From assembly GCF_016027715.1 (NCBI RefSeq), contig NZ_CP065691.1:1273954-1337953 (forward strand): a stretch of DNA of 64,000 nucleotides, read 5' to 3'. The position numbers and the translations under genes were made by a program. The notes under the pieces were generated by a model. That model made no database searches. It had not been told where the DNA came from and saw only the letters and a list, made by a program, of their open reading frames with translations. Source of the stretch: Lactococcus garvieae. GTDB taxonomy: Bacteria; Bacillota; Bacilli; Lactobacillales; Streptococcaceae. Position 1 is the first letter of the stretch. The number at the start of each line of letters is the position of its first letter. This document shows, piece after piece, positions 43,722 to 52,271 of this stretch.

Positions 43722-45530
43722 TCATCCTTTCAAGTACATTCCAATTATAAAGTTAAGATATTCTAGGTCATCAGTGATTTTCTTCAGAATCAACTCACTT
43801 TTTTCAGTAGGTTGTGCAAATACCTTACCTTTTCCTGGCTCAAAAATACTTTCCAATCCCATACTAAGTACCTCTGTAGCATTATTGTAGCTTTTACCAA
43901 TGTAGGGACTAATAAAATTATCTTTTTTGGTTTTTTCTCCACGGCGATACCAATACTGCAAATCCTGCATGTCAATCTCTTGCTCACCTTTTGTCCGATA
44001 TGCAACAAATTCCTGTGATAATTTTAAAGCTTCCGGATTAAAGTGCTCTACATAGTGTCCTATCTCATGATAACTTACAGTGTTGCTTCCTTTACTAAGC
44101 ATAATACTTACAGCATTATCAGCGATACCACTTCGCCATGTTCTCCCTTTTAATCCTATATTGCTAAAGAATCCACGCTGCGTATCTTTTGTATAAATAC
44201 TTTTCCCAGCGTTGTAAGCATATTCTGCCCATTCTTTGGGATAATACGAGAAGGCCTCAGAAATACGACTTTTAGCTACTTTACCTGAACCTTTAGCCCA
44301 CCCATCTTTTGGAACTGTTCCCCCAATTTCTCGGAAGTTAGAGAAAATTTTCTTAAGTTCTTCTTTTTGGCCTATTTTTCCTGCAATATCAAATTGCTCA
44401 TTAACTAATGCTCCAAGTTTAATCAAATCACTATGACTGGCTTTCTTTAAATCGATACCATTCATATATTTTTTTATATCATTTATAGGATTATTCACTT
44501 TTATTATATCATTATTCTTTTCCAACAACCCCTCGAATGCTTTTTTAACATCTTCATCGTTAGAACCATTATAGGACTTCATAGCTTCGTTTATAGCTTG
44601 ATTTCCTCTTTCCAAATAATCATCAATATCAAAGTCAGGAATGACTGGAATAATTGAACAACGACAGTTTGGATGCATGGGAAATAAAGACTTTCCAAAC
44701 TCCGCATTTTTTATATCGAATGTTTTTCCATCCATGGGGCGACAAATGTCACACGCTTTAGGCTCTGCAAGCCATTCATATTGCTTATAACCTGCCTTTT
44801 TGATAGCATCCTTTGCCATCTCACCATAGATCCGGCTTGATTCTGTTCGTAAAAGTCTTTCAGCTTCGAATCTTGCTGATCCAAAAATTCTACTCAAGTC
44901 TTTAGTTAACGCTGTTGGATGCTTCCCTTGAATAATCATTTGTGGAATTAAGCCATCAAGCACACCTTTTAATTTATCATTGTAACCCCAGATTCGCTCA
45001 GAGAAAGACGATTGGTTCCAGCTGCCATTAATCAACACCTTAAAGTATTTGTCGCTAAAATCAAGAGAATTGACTGTTCTCCCAAGTATTCCTGCTTGAC
45101 GTTCAGCTTCAGCTTTTGCTTCTTTTAGTAATTTTTCTTTAACGTGTTTGTCTAAATCACTGCTACCTTTCAGCATTTCCAAACCAATTTCAGATTTTAA
45201 CATCTCCAAACGATTAACTTTCATAGTCAGATTATAAAGCTTTAATCGTTCGTTAGCTTCAGCGGAAAAGTCTTTGTTTTCAACATATTCTTTTGCTTTG
45301 CTTTCAAATTCTTTTATATCAAATTGATTGACAGCCTTCTTCACATCTGCCAAAGTCCAGCCTTCTTTTTGATTATAGTATCTCGCATAGAAATTATTTA
45401 TATCACGTTGAATATTTCTTTGCACTTGCTCATATATACGAGCCAGCTCACGTTCATACTCTTTTTGGTCTTTAAGAACTTTTAATTGATTTTCCTTTTC
45501 CCGCATCCTCCAATATACTCGACTATTCAT
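43722..45530 (-). CDS. MuF-type minor head protein with C-terminal zincin domain
   Basis: 602 residues. The N-terminal 300 are the Mu gpF/SPP1 gp7 head protein: helical start, then AEPKACDICRPMDGKTF (about 255-271) and MHPNCRCSIIP (285-295), with Cys/His likely binding metal. Residues about 300-400 are a helical linker. The last 200 hold HEIGH (488-492) and a later ATEV Glu (553), the zinc signature of a metallopeptidase. Ordinary gp7 proteins stop near 300. MuF proteins with toxin-like tails (ADP-ribosyltransferase, peptidase) are known, injected or wall-acting. Overlaps the portal gene by 8 bp. Confidence 0.8.
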   Translation of the reverse strand: MNSRVYWRMREKENQLKVLKDQKEYERELARIYEQVQRNIQRDINNFYARYYNQKEGWTLADVKKAVNQFDIKEFESKAKEYVENKDFSAEANERLKLYNLTMKVNRLEMLKSEIGLEMLKGSSDLDKHVKEKLLKEAKAEAERQAGILGRTVNSLDFSDKYFKVLINGSWNQSSFSERIWGYNDKLKGVLDGLIPQMIIQGKHPTALTKDLSRIFGSARFEAERLLRTESSRIYGEMAKDAIKKAGYKQYEWLAEPKACDICRPMDGKTFDIKNAEFGKSLFPMHPNCRCSIIPVIPDFDIDDYLERGNQAINEAMKSYNGSNDEDVKKAFEGLLEKNNDIIKVNNPINDIKKYMNGIDLKKASHSDLIKLGALVNEQFDIAGKIGQKEELKKIFSNFREIGGTVPKDGWAKGSGKVAKSRISEAFSYYPKEWAEYAYNAGKSIYTKDTQRGFFSNIGLKGRTWRSGIADNAVSIMLSKGSNTVSYHEIGHYVEHFNPEALKLSQEFVAYRTKGEQEIDMQDLQYWYRRGEKTKKDNFISPYIGKSYNNATEVLSMGLESIFEPGKGKVFAQPTEKSELILKKITDDLEYLNFIIGMYLKG

Positions 45531-46869
45531 CTACATTCTCCATGTTTGTATCTGTCATCACTGGCAATTTAGGAAGTTCTGCCGCCTTTTCCATGTCATT
45601 AGCTACTTGCTTTGGATTATCCACAATTGATAGGACACTGAGTTGGATATCTTTTGGAACAATTCCATCAAGATTCTTCGCTGTTTCTGCTTCATCAGAT
45701 ATGTTGTTTGGTAAATTACGAGTGAATTTGTAATTTAGTTTATTCCAAGCATTTTCTGGAAGTTTCCCAGTGATAGACTGTACTTTGAAAAGCATTTTAT
45801 ACCACTCTTTCATGGCAACCTTCAATTTACGCTCCTTAGCTTGAGCAAGATCTTTCATAGCTTGTAATTTATATTGCAATGATACTCCGCTAGCTGCACT
45901 GCCAAAGTCTTTGTCATTAATATTCGCAACCATAGCAATTTGGAAAATTAAATCTTGGAGACGATCAAGTAAATTTTCTTGTGTAGTGTCACCATTCGGC
46001 TTTGTAAGGAATTCAACAACAATACTCTTCCCATCTGCCCCTTCCATGTTGATCACTCGATTATCCCTTAGTTTTTCAAGTGCCTCTTTGTCAAGTTCTG
46101 CACCTAAAATCTTTAAATAAGCATCAGCCAAAGCATCAACATCATTCATCTTTTCAGATAAAGTACGATTGACTGAGTCAATAAGTGTTTTTACATTTTC
46201 AAAAGCAGATTGTCGCTCTTCATTCTCAACTATCTCAATCAGAGGAATTCCACCATAAGGATTAATTTGAGAATCATCGGTTACAAAGTTTGAGGTATCT
46301 CCTATAAAATCAACTATTTCTGTTCTTGTTGTATATCTTCCCGAAAACTCGCCTGTGGTTTGGTTGGTGCTGTAGTAAACCGAGAACAATGGGCGTTGGA
46401 ATATTGTATCATCATATACAACAAAAGCCTCAAGCGGTGTCGCATAGGTGATTAACGTATCAGAATTTTCATCTTGCGCTAAATAAGCATAAGCGCGACC
46501 ATAAATAGAAGCTGTCTTTGCAATTTCATACTCCATATCTTCCATATCGTTTTCCATTCGATACAAATCAACAAATTCATTTACTTGTTCATCATCACTG
46601 GTTACTTTCACAGGAACACCAATAAAATAGGAAGTGTATCTATCCACGATATACTTTGGAAAGTTCACCATGATTCGATGGTCTGGTTTTCCGTTCTCTT
46701 TTGGCTTCTGAGTCAAAATTTTATGTTTACCAACATAATAGTCATAATCCTCTTTAAACTTGTGTAGGAGCTGTGCATGAAGTGTGAGCGCCTCCCTGAT
46801 AAGACTTTCTGTGACATTAGTTGTAGAACTAATCATCACATTATTTTTCAATAGTGAAATGTTACTCAT
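45523..46869 (-). CDS. portal protein (SPP1 gp6-like)
   Basis: 448 residues of the SPP1 gp6 portal family. The region KHKILTQKPKENGKPDHRIMVNFPKYIVDRYTSYFIGVPVKV (about 50-90) is typical, as are the crown-forming helices near 330-400. It forms the twelve-fold ring through which DNA enters the capsid. It overlaps the terminase gene by 4 bp and the MuF gene by 8 bp, the standard order terS-terL-portal-MuF. Confidence 0.9.
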   Translation of the reverse strand: MSNISLLKNNVMISSTTNVTESLIREALTLHAQLLHKFKEDYDYYVGKHKILTQKPKENGKPDHRIMVNFPKYIVDRYTSYFIGVPVKVTSDDEQVNEFVDLYRMENDMEDMEYEIAKTASIYGRAYAYLAQDENSDTLITYATPLEAFVVYDDTIFQRPLFSVYYSTNQTTGEFSGRYTTRTEIVDFIGDTSNFVTDDSQINPYGGIPLIEIVENEERQSAFENVKTLIDSVNRTLSEKMNDVDALADAYLKILGAELDKEALEKLRDNRVINMEGADGKSIVVEFLTKPNGDTTQENLLDRLQDLIFQIAMVANINDKDFGSAASGVSLQYKLQAMKDLAQAKERKLKVAMKEWYKMLFKVQSITGKLPENAWNKLNYKFTRNLPNNISDEAETAKNLDGIVPKDIQLSVLSIVDNPKQVANDMEKAAELPKLPVMTDTNMENVDE

Positions 46870-48131
46870 AATATTCCTTTCATTATGTTAATCTTCGGCT
46901 TACCAATTGAATATTGCTCAAGAGAATAACGAAGTGCATCGATAATATGGTTATTTTTATCAATGGGTTCATTGAGCCAATTTCCTTCTTTATCCTGCTT
47001 GTAAAGATAAAGATTAAATTCTTCAATTGTGTGTTCACATTTTGGATGGATAACAATTTTTAAATTCTGCATGAAGTCTATCCCAAATGCAATTGAGTTA
47101 GGGCCTTTTTTTGCCCCTCGAATTCTTCGAACGCCAGCGTTTCTCAACTCATCAATAACCATTGGATTACTACTATCTGCGGTAATCTCCGTTTTCATCA
47201 TATTCCGTTTTCCAACTTCTTTGACAATATCTTTGATAAGCATTCCTGTTTTATAAAGCTCATCGTAAATGTAGAGCGTGTTATTTTTTTGATCCAATAC
47301 TGAACTTGTCAATGTAGTAGGGTCATTTGTATATCCAAAGTCCATTCCATGAGTTGTTTCACCCACTTCTTGGATAACTTTTTCTATATCAAACTCTCTA
47401 ACTTCAAAATTATCAAAGACAAGTCCTTCCGATACTCCCCACTCTCCATCACAGACCACTCTTGCCCGCCTTGGATTCGTACGGTATAAATCTAAATAGC
47501 GCTGCCTGTCTTGTTCATCAAGCCACTCATTGATACGAAAAGTTGTAGTCCTAGCAAAAACATCTTTTACCTTTGTCTCGCTATCAAAGAACTTTTTCTT
47601 TAGCCAATGTCTTTCACTCCATGGGTTAAACGTGACAGTAATCTGCTTGAAAAATCCCGGCTCATCACTTGCCCCACGTATTGATTCAACAACCGTGTCA
47701 AACTTTTCTTCTTTTTCAATTTGATAAGCTTCTTCAAACCAGGCCCAACATAAATAACCAATTTCAACTGACAAAGACGTCAGCTTTAATTCATCATCAA
47801 GACCGCGAAAGAGAATCTTTTGACCTGTCTTCTTGACAGTGATTTCTGGCATAGAGTCATTCCACTTGAAAAGATGATAAACTCCCAGGCGGTTAGCTGC
47901 CCACTTAAAGTCAGAATAAGTTGATTGTTTATTCGTGTTACTGAATCGCCGGACCACTAAAAGATTTGCCCAGGGATACTTCAGTATTTTCACAGTGTAA
48001 TCAATCGCAGTATCTTTTGATTTCTTCGAACCACGTGATCCCTTTACAACTCTATAAAAATTCCGGCTATGATAAAAAGAGTTATAGCCCTTACCAAGAG
48101 CCTTGCTGATTGACATTTTAATTTTAGTCAA
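46866..48131 (-). CDS. terminase large subunit (PBSX-type)
   Basis: About 421 residues. The ATPase Walker A-like VVKGSRGSKKSKDTA (near 25-40) and Walker B WAWFEEAY (near 130) are followed by the nuclease with MDFGYTNDPTT (about 265) and the ADSSNP / HIIDALRY acidic clusters. It cuts concatemers and drives packaging. Several starts are possible; the TTG at 48131 keeps the best spacing from AGAAGG, giving MTKIKMSIS, with an ATG at 48137 as the alternative. It overlaps terS. Confidence 0.85.
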   Translation of the reverse strand: MTKIKMSISKALGKGYNSFYHSRNFYRVVKGSRGSKKSKDTAIDYTVKILKYPWANLLVVRRFSNTNKQSTYSDFKWAANRLGVYHLFKWNDSMPEITVKKTGQKILFRGLDDELKLTSLSVEIGYLCWAWFEEAYQIEKEEKFDTVVESIRGASDEPGFFKQITVTFNPWSERHWLKKKFFDSETKVKDVFARTTTFRINEWLDEQDRQRYLDLYRTNPRRARVVCDGEWGVSEGLVFDNFEVREFDIEKVIQEVGETTHGMDFGYTNDPTTLTSSVLDQKNNTLYIYDELYKTGMLIKDIVKEVGKRNMMKTEITADSSNPMVIDELRNAGVRRIRGAKKGPNSIAFGIDFMQNLKIVIHPKCEHTIEEFNLYLYKQDKEGNWLNEPIDKNNHIIDALRYSLEQYSIGKPKINIMKGIL

Positions 48132-48558
48132 CGTCATCACCTTCTGGCACGTCATCGACAAATGTTACATCAGTGACCTCAACCTCTTTCTTATCAGTGA
48201 ATAACGCATATCTCTTACCAATAAGCTCAGCAGCTTTTATCCGGTCTTTTGGTTGAACCTTAATGGTTTCTTTGACTTGAACGCCTTCTCCATCTAATCT
48301 GAGAACTTCCTCAGTTTGTTCTTCACGCATGACAGAAGTTAGAAATTGCAAAACTTCATCAGCTCCAGCTATACTGTCCTTTTTAAGTTCTTCATTGAGT
48401 TCGGCTATATATTCTTGGACTTCAACATTCTTCAACAATCTCTGCCCTTGAGAGTAAGCTGTCTTTTTAGAATATCCCGCATTAATTGCGGCTTGTGTAG
48501 CATTGCCAAGCTTTACGTACTCCTCACAGAAGCGCTTTTGTTTTTGATTTAGCTTCAC
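48124..48558 (-). CDS. terminase small subunit
   Basis: 144 residues. The N-terminal helix-turn-helix (LNQKQKRFCEEYVKLGNATQAAINAGYSKKTAYSQGQRLL) is the typical Terminase_2 start that recognises the packaging site. An oligomerising helix and an acidic tail (DVPEGDDVD) follow. RBS GGAGAAAAGAGG. A terminator about 55 bp upstream separates it from early genes. Confidence 0.9.
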   Translation of the reverse strand: MKLNQKQKRFCEEYVKLGNATQAAINAGYSKKTAYSQGQRLLKNVEVQEYIAELNEELKKDSIAGADEVLQFLTSVMREEQTEEVLRLDGEGVQVKETIKVQPKDRIKAAELIGKRYALFTDKKEVEVTDVTFVDDVPEGDDVD

Positions 48559-48609
48559 ACCTCTTTTCTCCTTTCATAGATTTCTGCTTCATATCATTAT
48601 TTTTTCATA

Positions 48610-48646
48610 CAAAAAAGGGCACAGAAACCTCTTTTCGTGCCCTTAT
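48610..48646 (-). terminator. terminator between the ArpU-like gene and terminase
   Basis: AAGGGCAC (48637-48644, minus sense) / GTGCCCTT (48615-48622), then six T on the minus strand. It overlaps the end of the regulator gene. Confidence 0.8.
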
Positions 48647-48987
48647 CTTATTAATAATCCTTGTTTTAGTGCCAGTTCTTCAAGTATCTGATATCGTACT
48701 TCATACGACTTCCTACGCTTCACGCCTAAATAAACTGCTCCAATTGTTTCCCAATCAAGGTGCCTATTTTTGCCCCAAAAGCATTCTTCTACAATCTCTT
48801 GTAAATCTTCTGATAAACATTCAAAGGCATTATTAATATCTTTTTCCAATGTGTCATAGTATTCCACAGACTTGTTAGCATCTCTTTTTTCAGCTACTGC
48901 TTTAAGAAAACCAATCTGTGGGTAACTTCGAAACTGTTCCTCAAGAAAAGCCAATGTTTCGGAACTTATCTCCTGTTTCTTCCGCAT
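48643..48987 (-). CDS. ArpU/DUF722-like phage late regulator
   Basis: 114 residues. The C-terminal half (HLDWETIGAVYLGVKRRKSYEVRYQILEELA) is a sigma-region-4-like helix-turn-helix of the ArpU/RinA type. In Gram-positive siphophages such proteins lie just before terS and activate late transcription, which fits the terminator and gap that follow. RBS GGAGGTAGAGA. A plus-strand promoter-like element lies directly upstream. Confidence 0.7.
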   Translation of the reverse strand: MRKKQEISSETLAFLEEQFRSYPQIGFLKAVAEKRDANKSVEYYDTLEKDINNAFECLSEDLQEIVEECFWGKNRHLDWETIGAVYLGVKRRKSYEVRYQILEELALKQGLLIR

Positions 48988-49007
48988 TCTCTACCTCCAA
49001 AATATGA

Positions 49008-49062
49008 TATAATTGAGATAGAAAGTATTGTTTGCTAAGCCCATTACCCGCGGGCTTTTTTT
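49008..49062 (+). ncRNA. candidate short plus-strand RNA A
   Basis: An extended -10 TGATATAAT (49005-49013) predicts a start near 49020. A terminator AAGCCC (49037-49042)/GGGCTT (49052-49057) with seven T ends it, leaving about 43 nt. The start region TATAATTGAGATAGAAAGT is nearly repeated at 61149. The unit fills a gap between two minus-strand genes and runs against them. Confidence 0.45.
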
Positions 49063-49063
49063 G

Positions 49064-49171
49064 CTACTTAAGATTGATTCTAGTTGCATCACAACGTATA
49101 CAGACTTCATAAGCATAATGAAAGCTAACCCATTTGTGTCTCAATATCTTGCAGATTATTTTTTTTATCAT
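49064..49171 (-). CDS. DUF1660-like small zinc-ribbon phage protein
   Basis: 35 residues: MIKKIICKILRHKWVSFHYA, then YEVCIRCDATRINLK. The pattern Cys...H-K-W...Cys-x2-Cys is that of the short DUF1660-type phage proteins, which probably bind one zinc. It starts 5 bp after the preceding gene, with AGGA upstream. It may be trimmed compared with typical 50-70-residue members. Confidence 0.6.
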   Translation of the reverse strand: MIKKIICKILRHKWVSFHYAYEVCIRCDATRINLK

Positions 49172-49176
49172 TTTTC

Positions 49177-49377
49177 CTATTCTTTTTTATAATCATAACT
49201 AAGCATTTCCCGACCTTGTTTCAAGCAAATATATACTTCATAAACTTCTACACCATCAGATAGCCTATTGCTTATTGCTGATATAGCTGCAGGAAGTACA
49301 TGTTCAAATTCCCGCTGCGGTACTGGAATTGCTCTTCGCCTTTTGATCCCTGAAGGGATTTTTTTATTTGTCGCCAT
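49177..49377 (-). CDS. small phage protein, unknown
   Basis: 66 residues with a basic start (MATNKKIPSGIKRRRAIPVPQ) and a helical middle (HVLPAAISAISNRLSDGVEVYEVYICL). It overlaps the end of the 39-residue membrane peptide gene, in a row of small early genes. No family recognised. Confidence 0.55.
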   Translation of the reverse strand: MATNKKIPSGIKRRRAIPVPQREFEHVLPAAISAISNRLSDGVEVYEVYICLKQGREMLSYDYKKE

Positions 49378-49483
49378 TTAAGTTATCTTTCTTCATCTCA
49401 GTCAAAATATTACTCAGTTGCCCAAAGTTCAGCAAAGAGAATATTGCTGTAATAACCAAGGATATTGTTACAATTAAATTCAT
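49364..49483 (-). CDS. 39-residue membrane peptide
   Basis: MNLIVTISLVITAIFSLLNF begins a single membrane helix (about 3-22) followed by a polar tail ending KKDNLNGDK. The site GGAGGTTGAGGG is well placed, the ATG overlaps the preceding stop (ATGA), and the stop lies inside the next gene. This tight packing supports a real gene despite its size. Function unknown. Confidence 0.55.
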   Translation of the reverse strand: MNLIVTISLVITAIFSLLNFGQLSNILTEMKKDNLNGDK

Positions 49484-49833
49484 CCCTCAACCTCCAGAAA
49501 ATCAACACCGAGCGCCTCGCCTGCGAGGTAAGTCATTATGATAGGACTGTTACCTCTATCTATGTAATCAAATAGCTCTTGATAATCTCCTTCTGAAATA
49601 TTTTGGAAAACCATCATATCCCAATCAAATTCTAGTTCATCAAGCTCTTCCGCAATCTTCTTCGGTATGCTGAGTTTAGGTTGGTCTTCTCTTTTTGCCA
49701 ACTCTTTAATTTTATCCTCAGCTAATTCAAGACCATGACACTTCCCTTTTTCATATTCTCCTTTGAGTTTTTCGTTACCATAAAGAGCAACGGGAACTTT
49801 TTCATGATTAATTTCTTTCAAAAGTTTTTTCAA
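49480..49833 (-). CDS. DUF1642-like phage protein
   Basis: 117 mostly acidic, helical residues: LSIPKKIAEELDELEFDWDMMVFQNI in the middle, a GDYQELFDYIDRGNSPIIMTYLAGEALGV end. This matches the layout of DUF1642 proteins common in lactococcal prophages; function unknown. A second, more distant relative may lie at 51396. Confidence 0.5.
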   Translation of the reverse strand: MKKLLKEINHEKVPVALYGNEKLKGEYEKGKCHGLELAEDKIKELAKREDQPKLSIPKKIAEELDELEFDWDMMVFQNISEGDYQELFDYIDRGNSPIIMTYLAGEALGVDFLEVEG

Positions 49834-49844
49834 CGCTAACGTAC

Positions 49845-50090
49845 TTATTCATCTTCCCCTCCGATTTCTGCGAGTGCCTCGCTAAGAATTAAGTCGACTT
49901 CTTTTTCACGTTCATTCCAAGGTTCTTGGAAATCGCCTAGACGTTCCCTTGATTTTTTCAAAGCTTCAACAGCCTCAGCAAACTCTGCAGCAGTTACAAG
50001 CTGTGTTTTTTCTTCACGAATTATTGCAATATCCTCATCACTGTAAGGCCACAGGTGATCTTTCAAGTTGTCTTTTGCTGTTTTTGTCAT
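49845..50090 (-). CDS. small acidic phage protein, unknown
   Basis: 81 residues, rich in Glu and Lys, helical throughout (AAEFAEAVEALKKSRERLGDFQEPWNE...). It starts with MTKT, as does the gene at 50189, perhaps through shared translation-start sequence. Unknown function. Confidence 0.55.
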   Translation of the reverse strand: MTKTAKDNLKDHLWPYSDEDIAIIREEKTQLVTAAEFAEAVEALKKSRERLGDFQEPWNEREKEVDLILSEALAEIGGEDE

Positions 50091-50186
50091 TTAATCGTCT
50101 CCATATCTCTTGTTAATCCAATGCCAAATTACAATTGCTGAAATAATTGCAACTGCAAAAATTGTGTTGGATGTTGTGTTATCCAT
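50091..50186 (-). CDS. 31-residue membrane peptide
   Basis: MDNTTSNTIFAVAIISAIVIW starts one membrane helix (about 8-25) with a short basic tail (HWINKRYGDD). GGGAGGAG lies 7 nt before the ATG, and the stop is 1 bp before the next ATG region. Like the 39-residue peptide, it fits tightly in the operon. Confidence 0.5.
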   Translation of the reverse strand: MDNTTSNTIFAVAIISAIVIWHWINKRYGDD

Positions 50187-50188
50187 CT

Positions 50189-50422
50189 TCACTCCTCCCT
50201 CAATTCATCTACCGAGCAGCCGAGGGCTTGGGCATATACTTTCAGTAAATCATCATTAAATTTGATATGCCCAAACTCATACATAATAGTTAGCGCATTA
50301 ATTTGATCAAATCTCAACCCTTTGACAACTGTTTTTTCAATTAGTGGAGAGACAATATCTGCAAGCTCTCCGATATCATATTCTGCCTTCTCACGCATGA
50401 TTTGCAGCTTTGTTTTTGTCAT
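50189..50422 (-). CDS. small helix-turn-helix-like protein
   Basis: 77 residues. The end HIKFNDDLLKVYAQALGCSVDELREE resembles the last helices of XRE domains (ALGCSVDEL), and the front LQIMREKAEYDIGELADIVSP resembles the first helices, with the middle altered. It could be a degenerate or divergent DNA-binding protein. Overlaps the methyltransferase gene by 4 bp. Confidence 0.55.
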   Translation of the reverse strand: MTKTKLQIMREKAEYDIGELADIVSPLIEKTVVKGLRFDQINALTIMYEFGHIKFNDDLLKVYAQALGCSVDELREE

Positions 50423-51177
50423 TTCGCCTCCTCGAATAAGTCTAGTTGTGTCACATTGTTTTTGATACGATCTAAAGATTTATCATAGTATTCCTTATTT
50501 GTTTCAAATCCTATGAAATTACGCTCTGTGTTTAAACATGCAATTGCTGTTGTTCCTGAACCCATGCAATTATCTAGGACTGTATATCCTTTATTTGTAT
50601 AGGTTTTAATCAAATATTCAAATAAAGCAACTGGCTTTTGTGTGGGATGCAATGAACTATTTTGCGTGTCTGTGCTAAATATTTGAATGCTACGAGGATA
50701 TCTTTCAGTAGAGGAGTAAGTATAATCTTGTTTCATTTCTCCATATACATCAGTTTGATGTTCGTTTGAACGAAAAGAAGTTTTTAAATTATGGCCCGAT
50801 GTTTTTTGTGGATTATAAGTAGGTTGATTTTTGTAAAAAACAGAAACAATTTCATGATTTCTCATGGGTTGCTTCTTGGCATTTAAAAAACCTGTCCCTT
50901 TTACTTTGTCCCATATCCAGTCATATTTATAAAGCTTTAGATTACTCATTCTTAGATGGCTACTGAACGGTTCCGCCCCAGTTAAAACTATTGCGCCAGC
51001 ATCCTTGATTATTCGCTCATATTGTTCCCAAAGTTTCCCAAATGGAATAATAACATCCCATGAGCAGTTAGTAGTTCCATAAGGTAAATCACACAAGATC
51101 ATATCTACGGAACCATCTGGAATTCGCTTCATACCTTCCAAACAATCCTCATTGTAAATCTTGTTTAGTTCAATCAT
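50419..51177 (-). CDS. orphan DNA methyltransferase (N6-adenine/N4-cytosine)
   Basis: 252 residues of the N6_N4 methyltransferase group, beta-class order: catalytic DLPYGTTNCSWD (near 30-41) before the SAM-binding block (TVLDNCMGSGTTAIACLN near 205-222, ending NFIGFETN). DLPY in place of DPPY is an accepted variant. No restriction enzyme lies beside it, so it may protect phage DNA from host restriction or have a regulatory role. Start ATG 51177, 10 nt after AGGAGGG. Target sequence unknown. Confidence 0.85.
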   Translation of the reverse strand: MIELNKIYNEDCLEGMKRIPDGSVDMILCDLPYGTTNCSWDVIIPFGKLWEQYERIIKDAGAIVLTGAEPFSSHLRMSNLKLYKYDWIWDKVKGTGFLNAKKQPMRNHEIVSVFYKNQPTYNPQKTSGHNLKTSFRSNEHQTDVYGEMKQDYTYSSTERYPRSIQIFSTDTQNSSLHPTQKPVALFEYLIKTYTNKGYTVLDNCMGSGTTAIACLNTERNFIGFETNKEYYDKSLDRIKNNVTQLDLFEEAK

Positions 51178-51192
51178 ACTGTCCAATCCCTC

Positions 51193-51399
51193 CTAAAGCT
51201 TTGCCTGCAGTTCTGAGATACGCTCTTCACACATATTCAAGTAATCTGTTTCTTTCTTGATATTTGTATCAATCCAAGATAAAGAACTTTCAGATACACC
51301 TTCAGCTTTTCTGAGTTCTTCTTGAGCTTCAATTTTCTTTCTAGATTTTTCTGCTTCTCGTTCCCAACGTTTTATCCATTGTTTAAATTTTTCTTTCAT
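51193..51399 (-). CDS. small coiled-coil phage protein
   Basis: 68 residues, almost entirely a charged coiled coil (FKQWIKRWEREAEKSRKKIEAQEEL..., ending MCEERISELQAKL). It overlaps the preceding gene by 4 bp. Unknown function. Confidence 0.55.
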   Translation of the reverse strand: MKEKFKQWIKRWEREAEKSRKKIEAQEELRKAEGVSESSLSWIDTNIKKETDYLNMCEERISELQAKL

Positions 51400-51914
51400 C
51401 CTTCCACCTCAATCTGCTTATAGCTTCCAGTTTCCATGCTGTCGATTTCCTGCTGAGAAAACTGCCTAGCACGTTCTTTATATATAGTGACTGGATTAGT
51501 TACCCCCTTAATACTCAAATCAGAAATATAAAATCCAAAATTTACATCAGCTAGATAAAACCGCTTCTCCTTAGCGACTGTGTAGCCGTGGATAAAAGCT
51601 AATTCAAATGTTTCTGTATTATCATAAAACCATTCAGCAAGCTTCAACTCGTTTCCATTAAGATAAGTCGTTCCGTATGTCAGCCATTTAATGTCTGCAC
51701 TGTATAATTCGCTTAGTGTTTTGGCACCTTCATTTTTCACTCGCTCAATTTCAGCCGCCAGGAACTCTGGAATCTCTGACTGCTGCTTTTCAGCATATTT
51801 ATTTAGAAAAATTGTTCTGTGCTTTTCAAATTTTTCTACTTCAATTTGACCTGTAAGGACTTTTCCCGATAACTCAATTAAATAATTGAATTCTTCTTCA
51901 AACCTCTTCATCAC
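51396..51914 (-). CDS. DUF1642-like phage protein
   Basis: 172 residues. The C-terminal part KEKRFYLADVNFGFYISDL...TIYKERARQFSQQEIDSMETGSYKQIEVEG has the beta-strand then Phe-(S/T)-x-x-EI-x-S pattern of DUF1642 proteins. The N-terminal half is helical. Such genes recur in small-gene blocks of lactococcal prophages. Function unknown. Confidence 0.55.
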   Translation of the reverse strand: MMKRFEEEFNYLIELSGKVLTGQIEVEKFEKHRTIFLNKYAEKQQSEIPEFLAAEIERVKNEGAKTLSELYSADIKWLTYGTTYLNGNELKLAEWFYDNTETFELAFIHGYTVAKEKRFYLADVNFGFYISDLSIKGVTNPVTIYKERARQFSQQEIDSMETGSYKQIEVEG

Positions 51915-52267
51915 ATCACCTTTTCTGTAAATTCATCTTTTCGTGCAACTTTTTTAGCAATCGTAATTGGAATCCCATAACGATTAGCAAATAGCTTTGC
52001 TTTAATTTTGAACTCTGGTAAGATCATACCTTTTACATCGATTACTTTTACCAAGTTCCCTTGTTCATCATAGAAAGTAAAATCTGGTTTATATGCAATC
52101 TCACGGTATGCTTTACCATTCAAGCGGAACTTGTCCATCAGAACAAATTTCTCTTGCATTTTCATGTTAGGATCATCCTTGTGCAGCTGATAGTAAATAC
52201 TTTCTGCTTTACTGTCGAATGTGATTCCATCAACAGTCACTTTCTTTGCACCATATTTATGAGACAT
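51911..52267 (-). CDS. DUF1064 nuclease-fold protein
   Basis: 118 residues: MSHKYGAKKVTVDGITFDSKAES near the start, QEKFVLMDKFRLNGKAYREIAYKPDFTFYD, then VIDVKGM. The E...D...DxK pattern is the PD-(D/E)xK core of DUF1064/VRR-like phage nucleases. Probably a Holliday-junction or structure-specific nuclease; activity unproven. I start at the ATG at 52267, after GGGGAGG; the frame extends six codons into the previous gene. Confidence 0.7.
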   Translation of the reverse strand: MSHKYGAKKVTVDGITFDSKAESIYYQLHKDDPNMKMQEKFVLMDKFRLNGKAYREIAYKPDFTFYDEQGNLVKVIDVKGMILPEFKIKAKLFANRYGIPITIAKKVARKDEFTEKVM

Positions 52268-52271
52268 ACTC

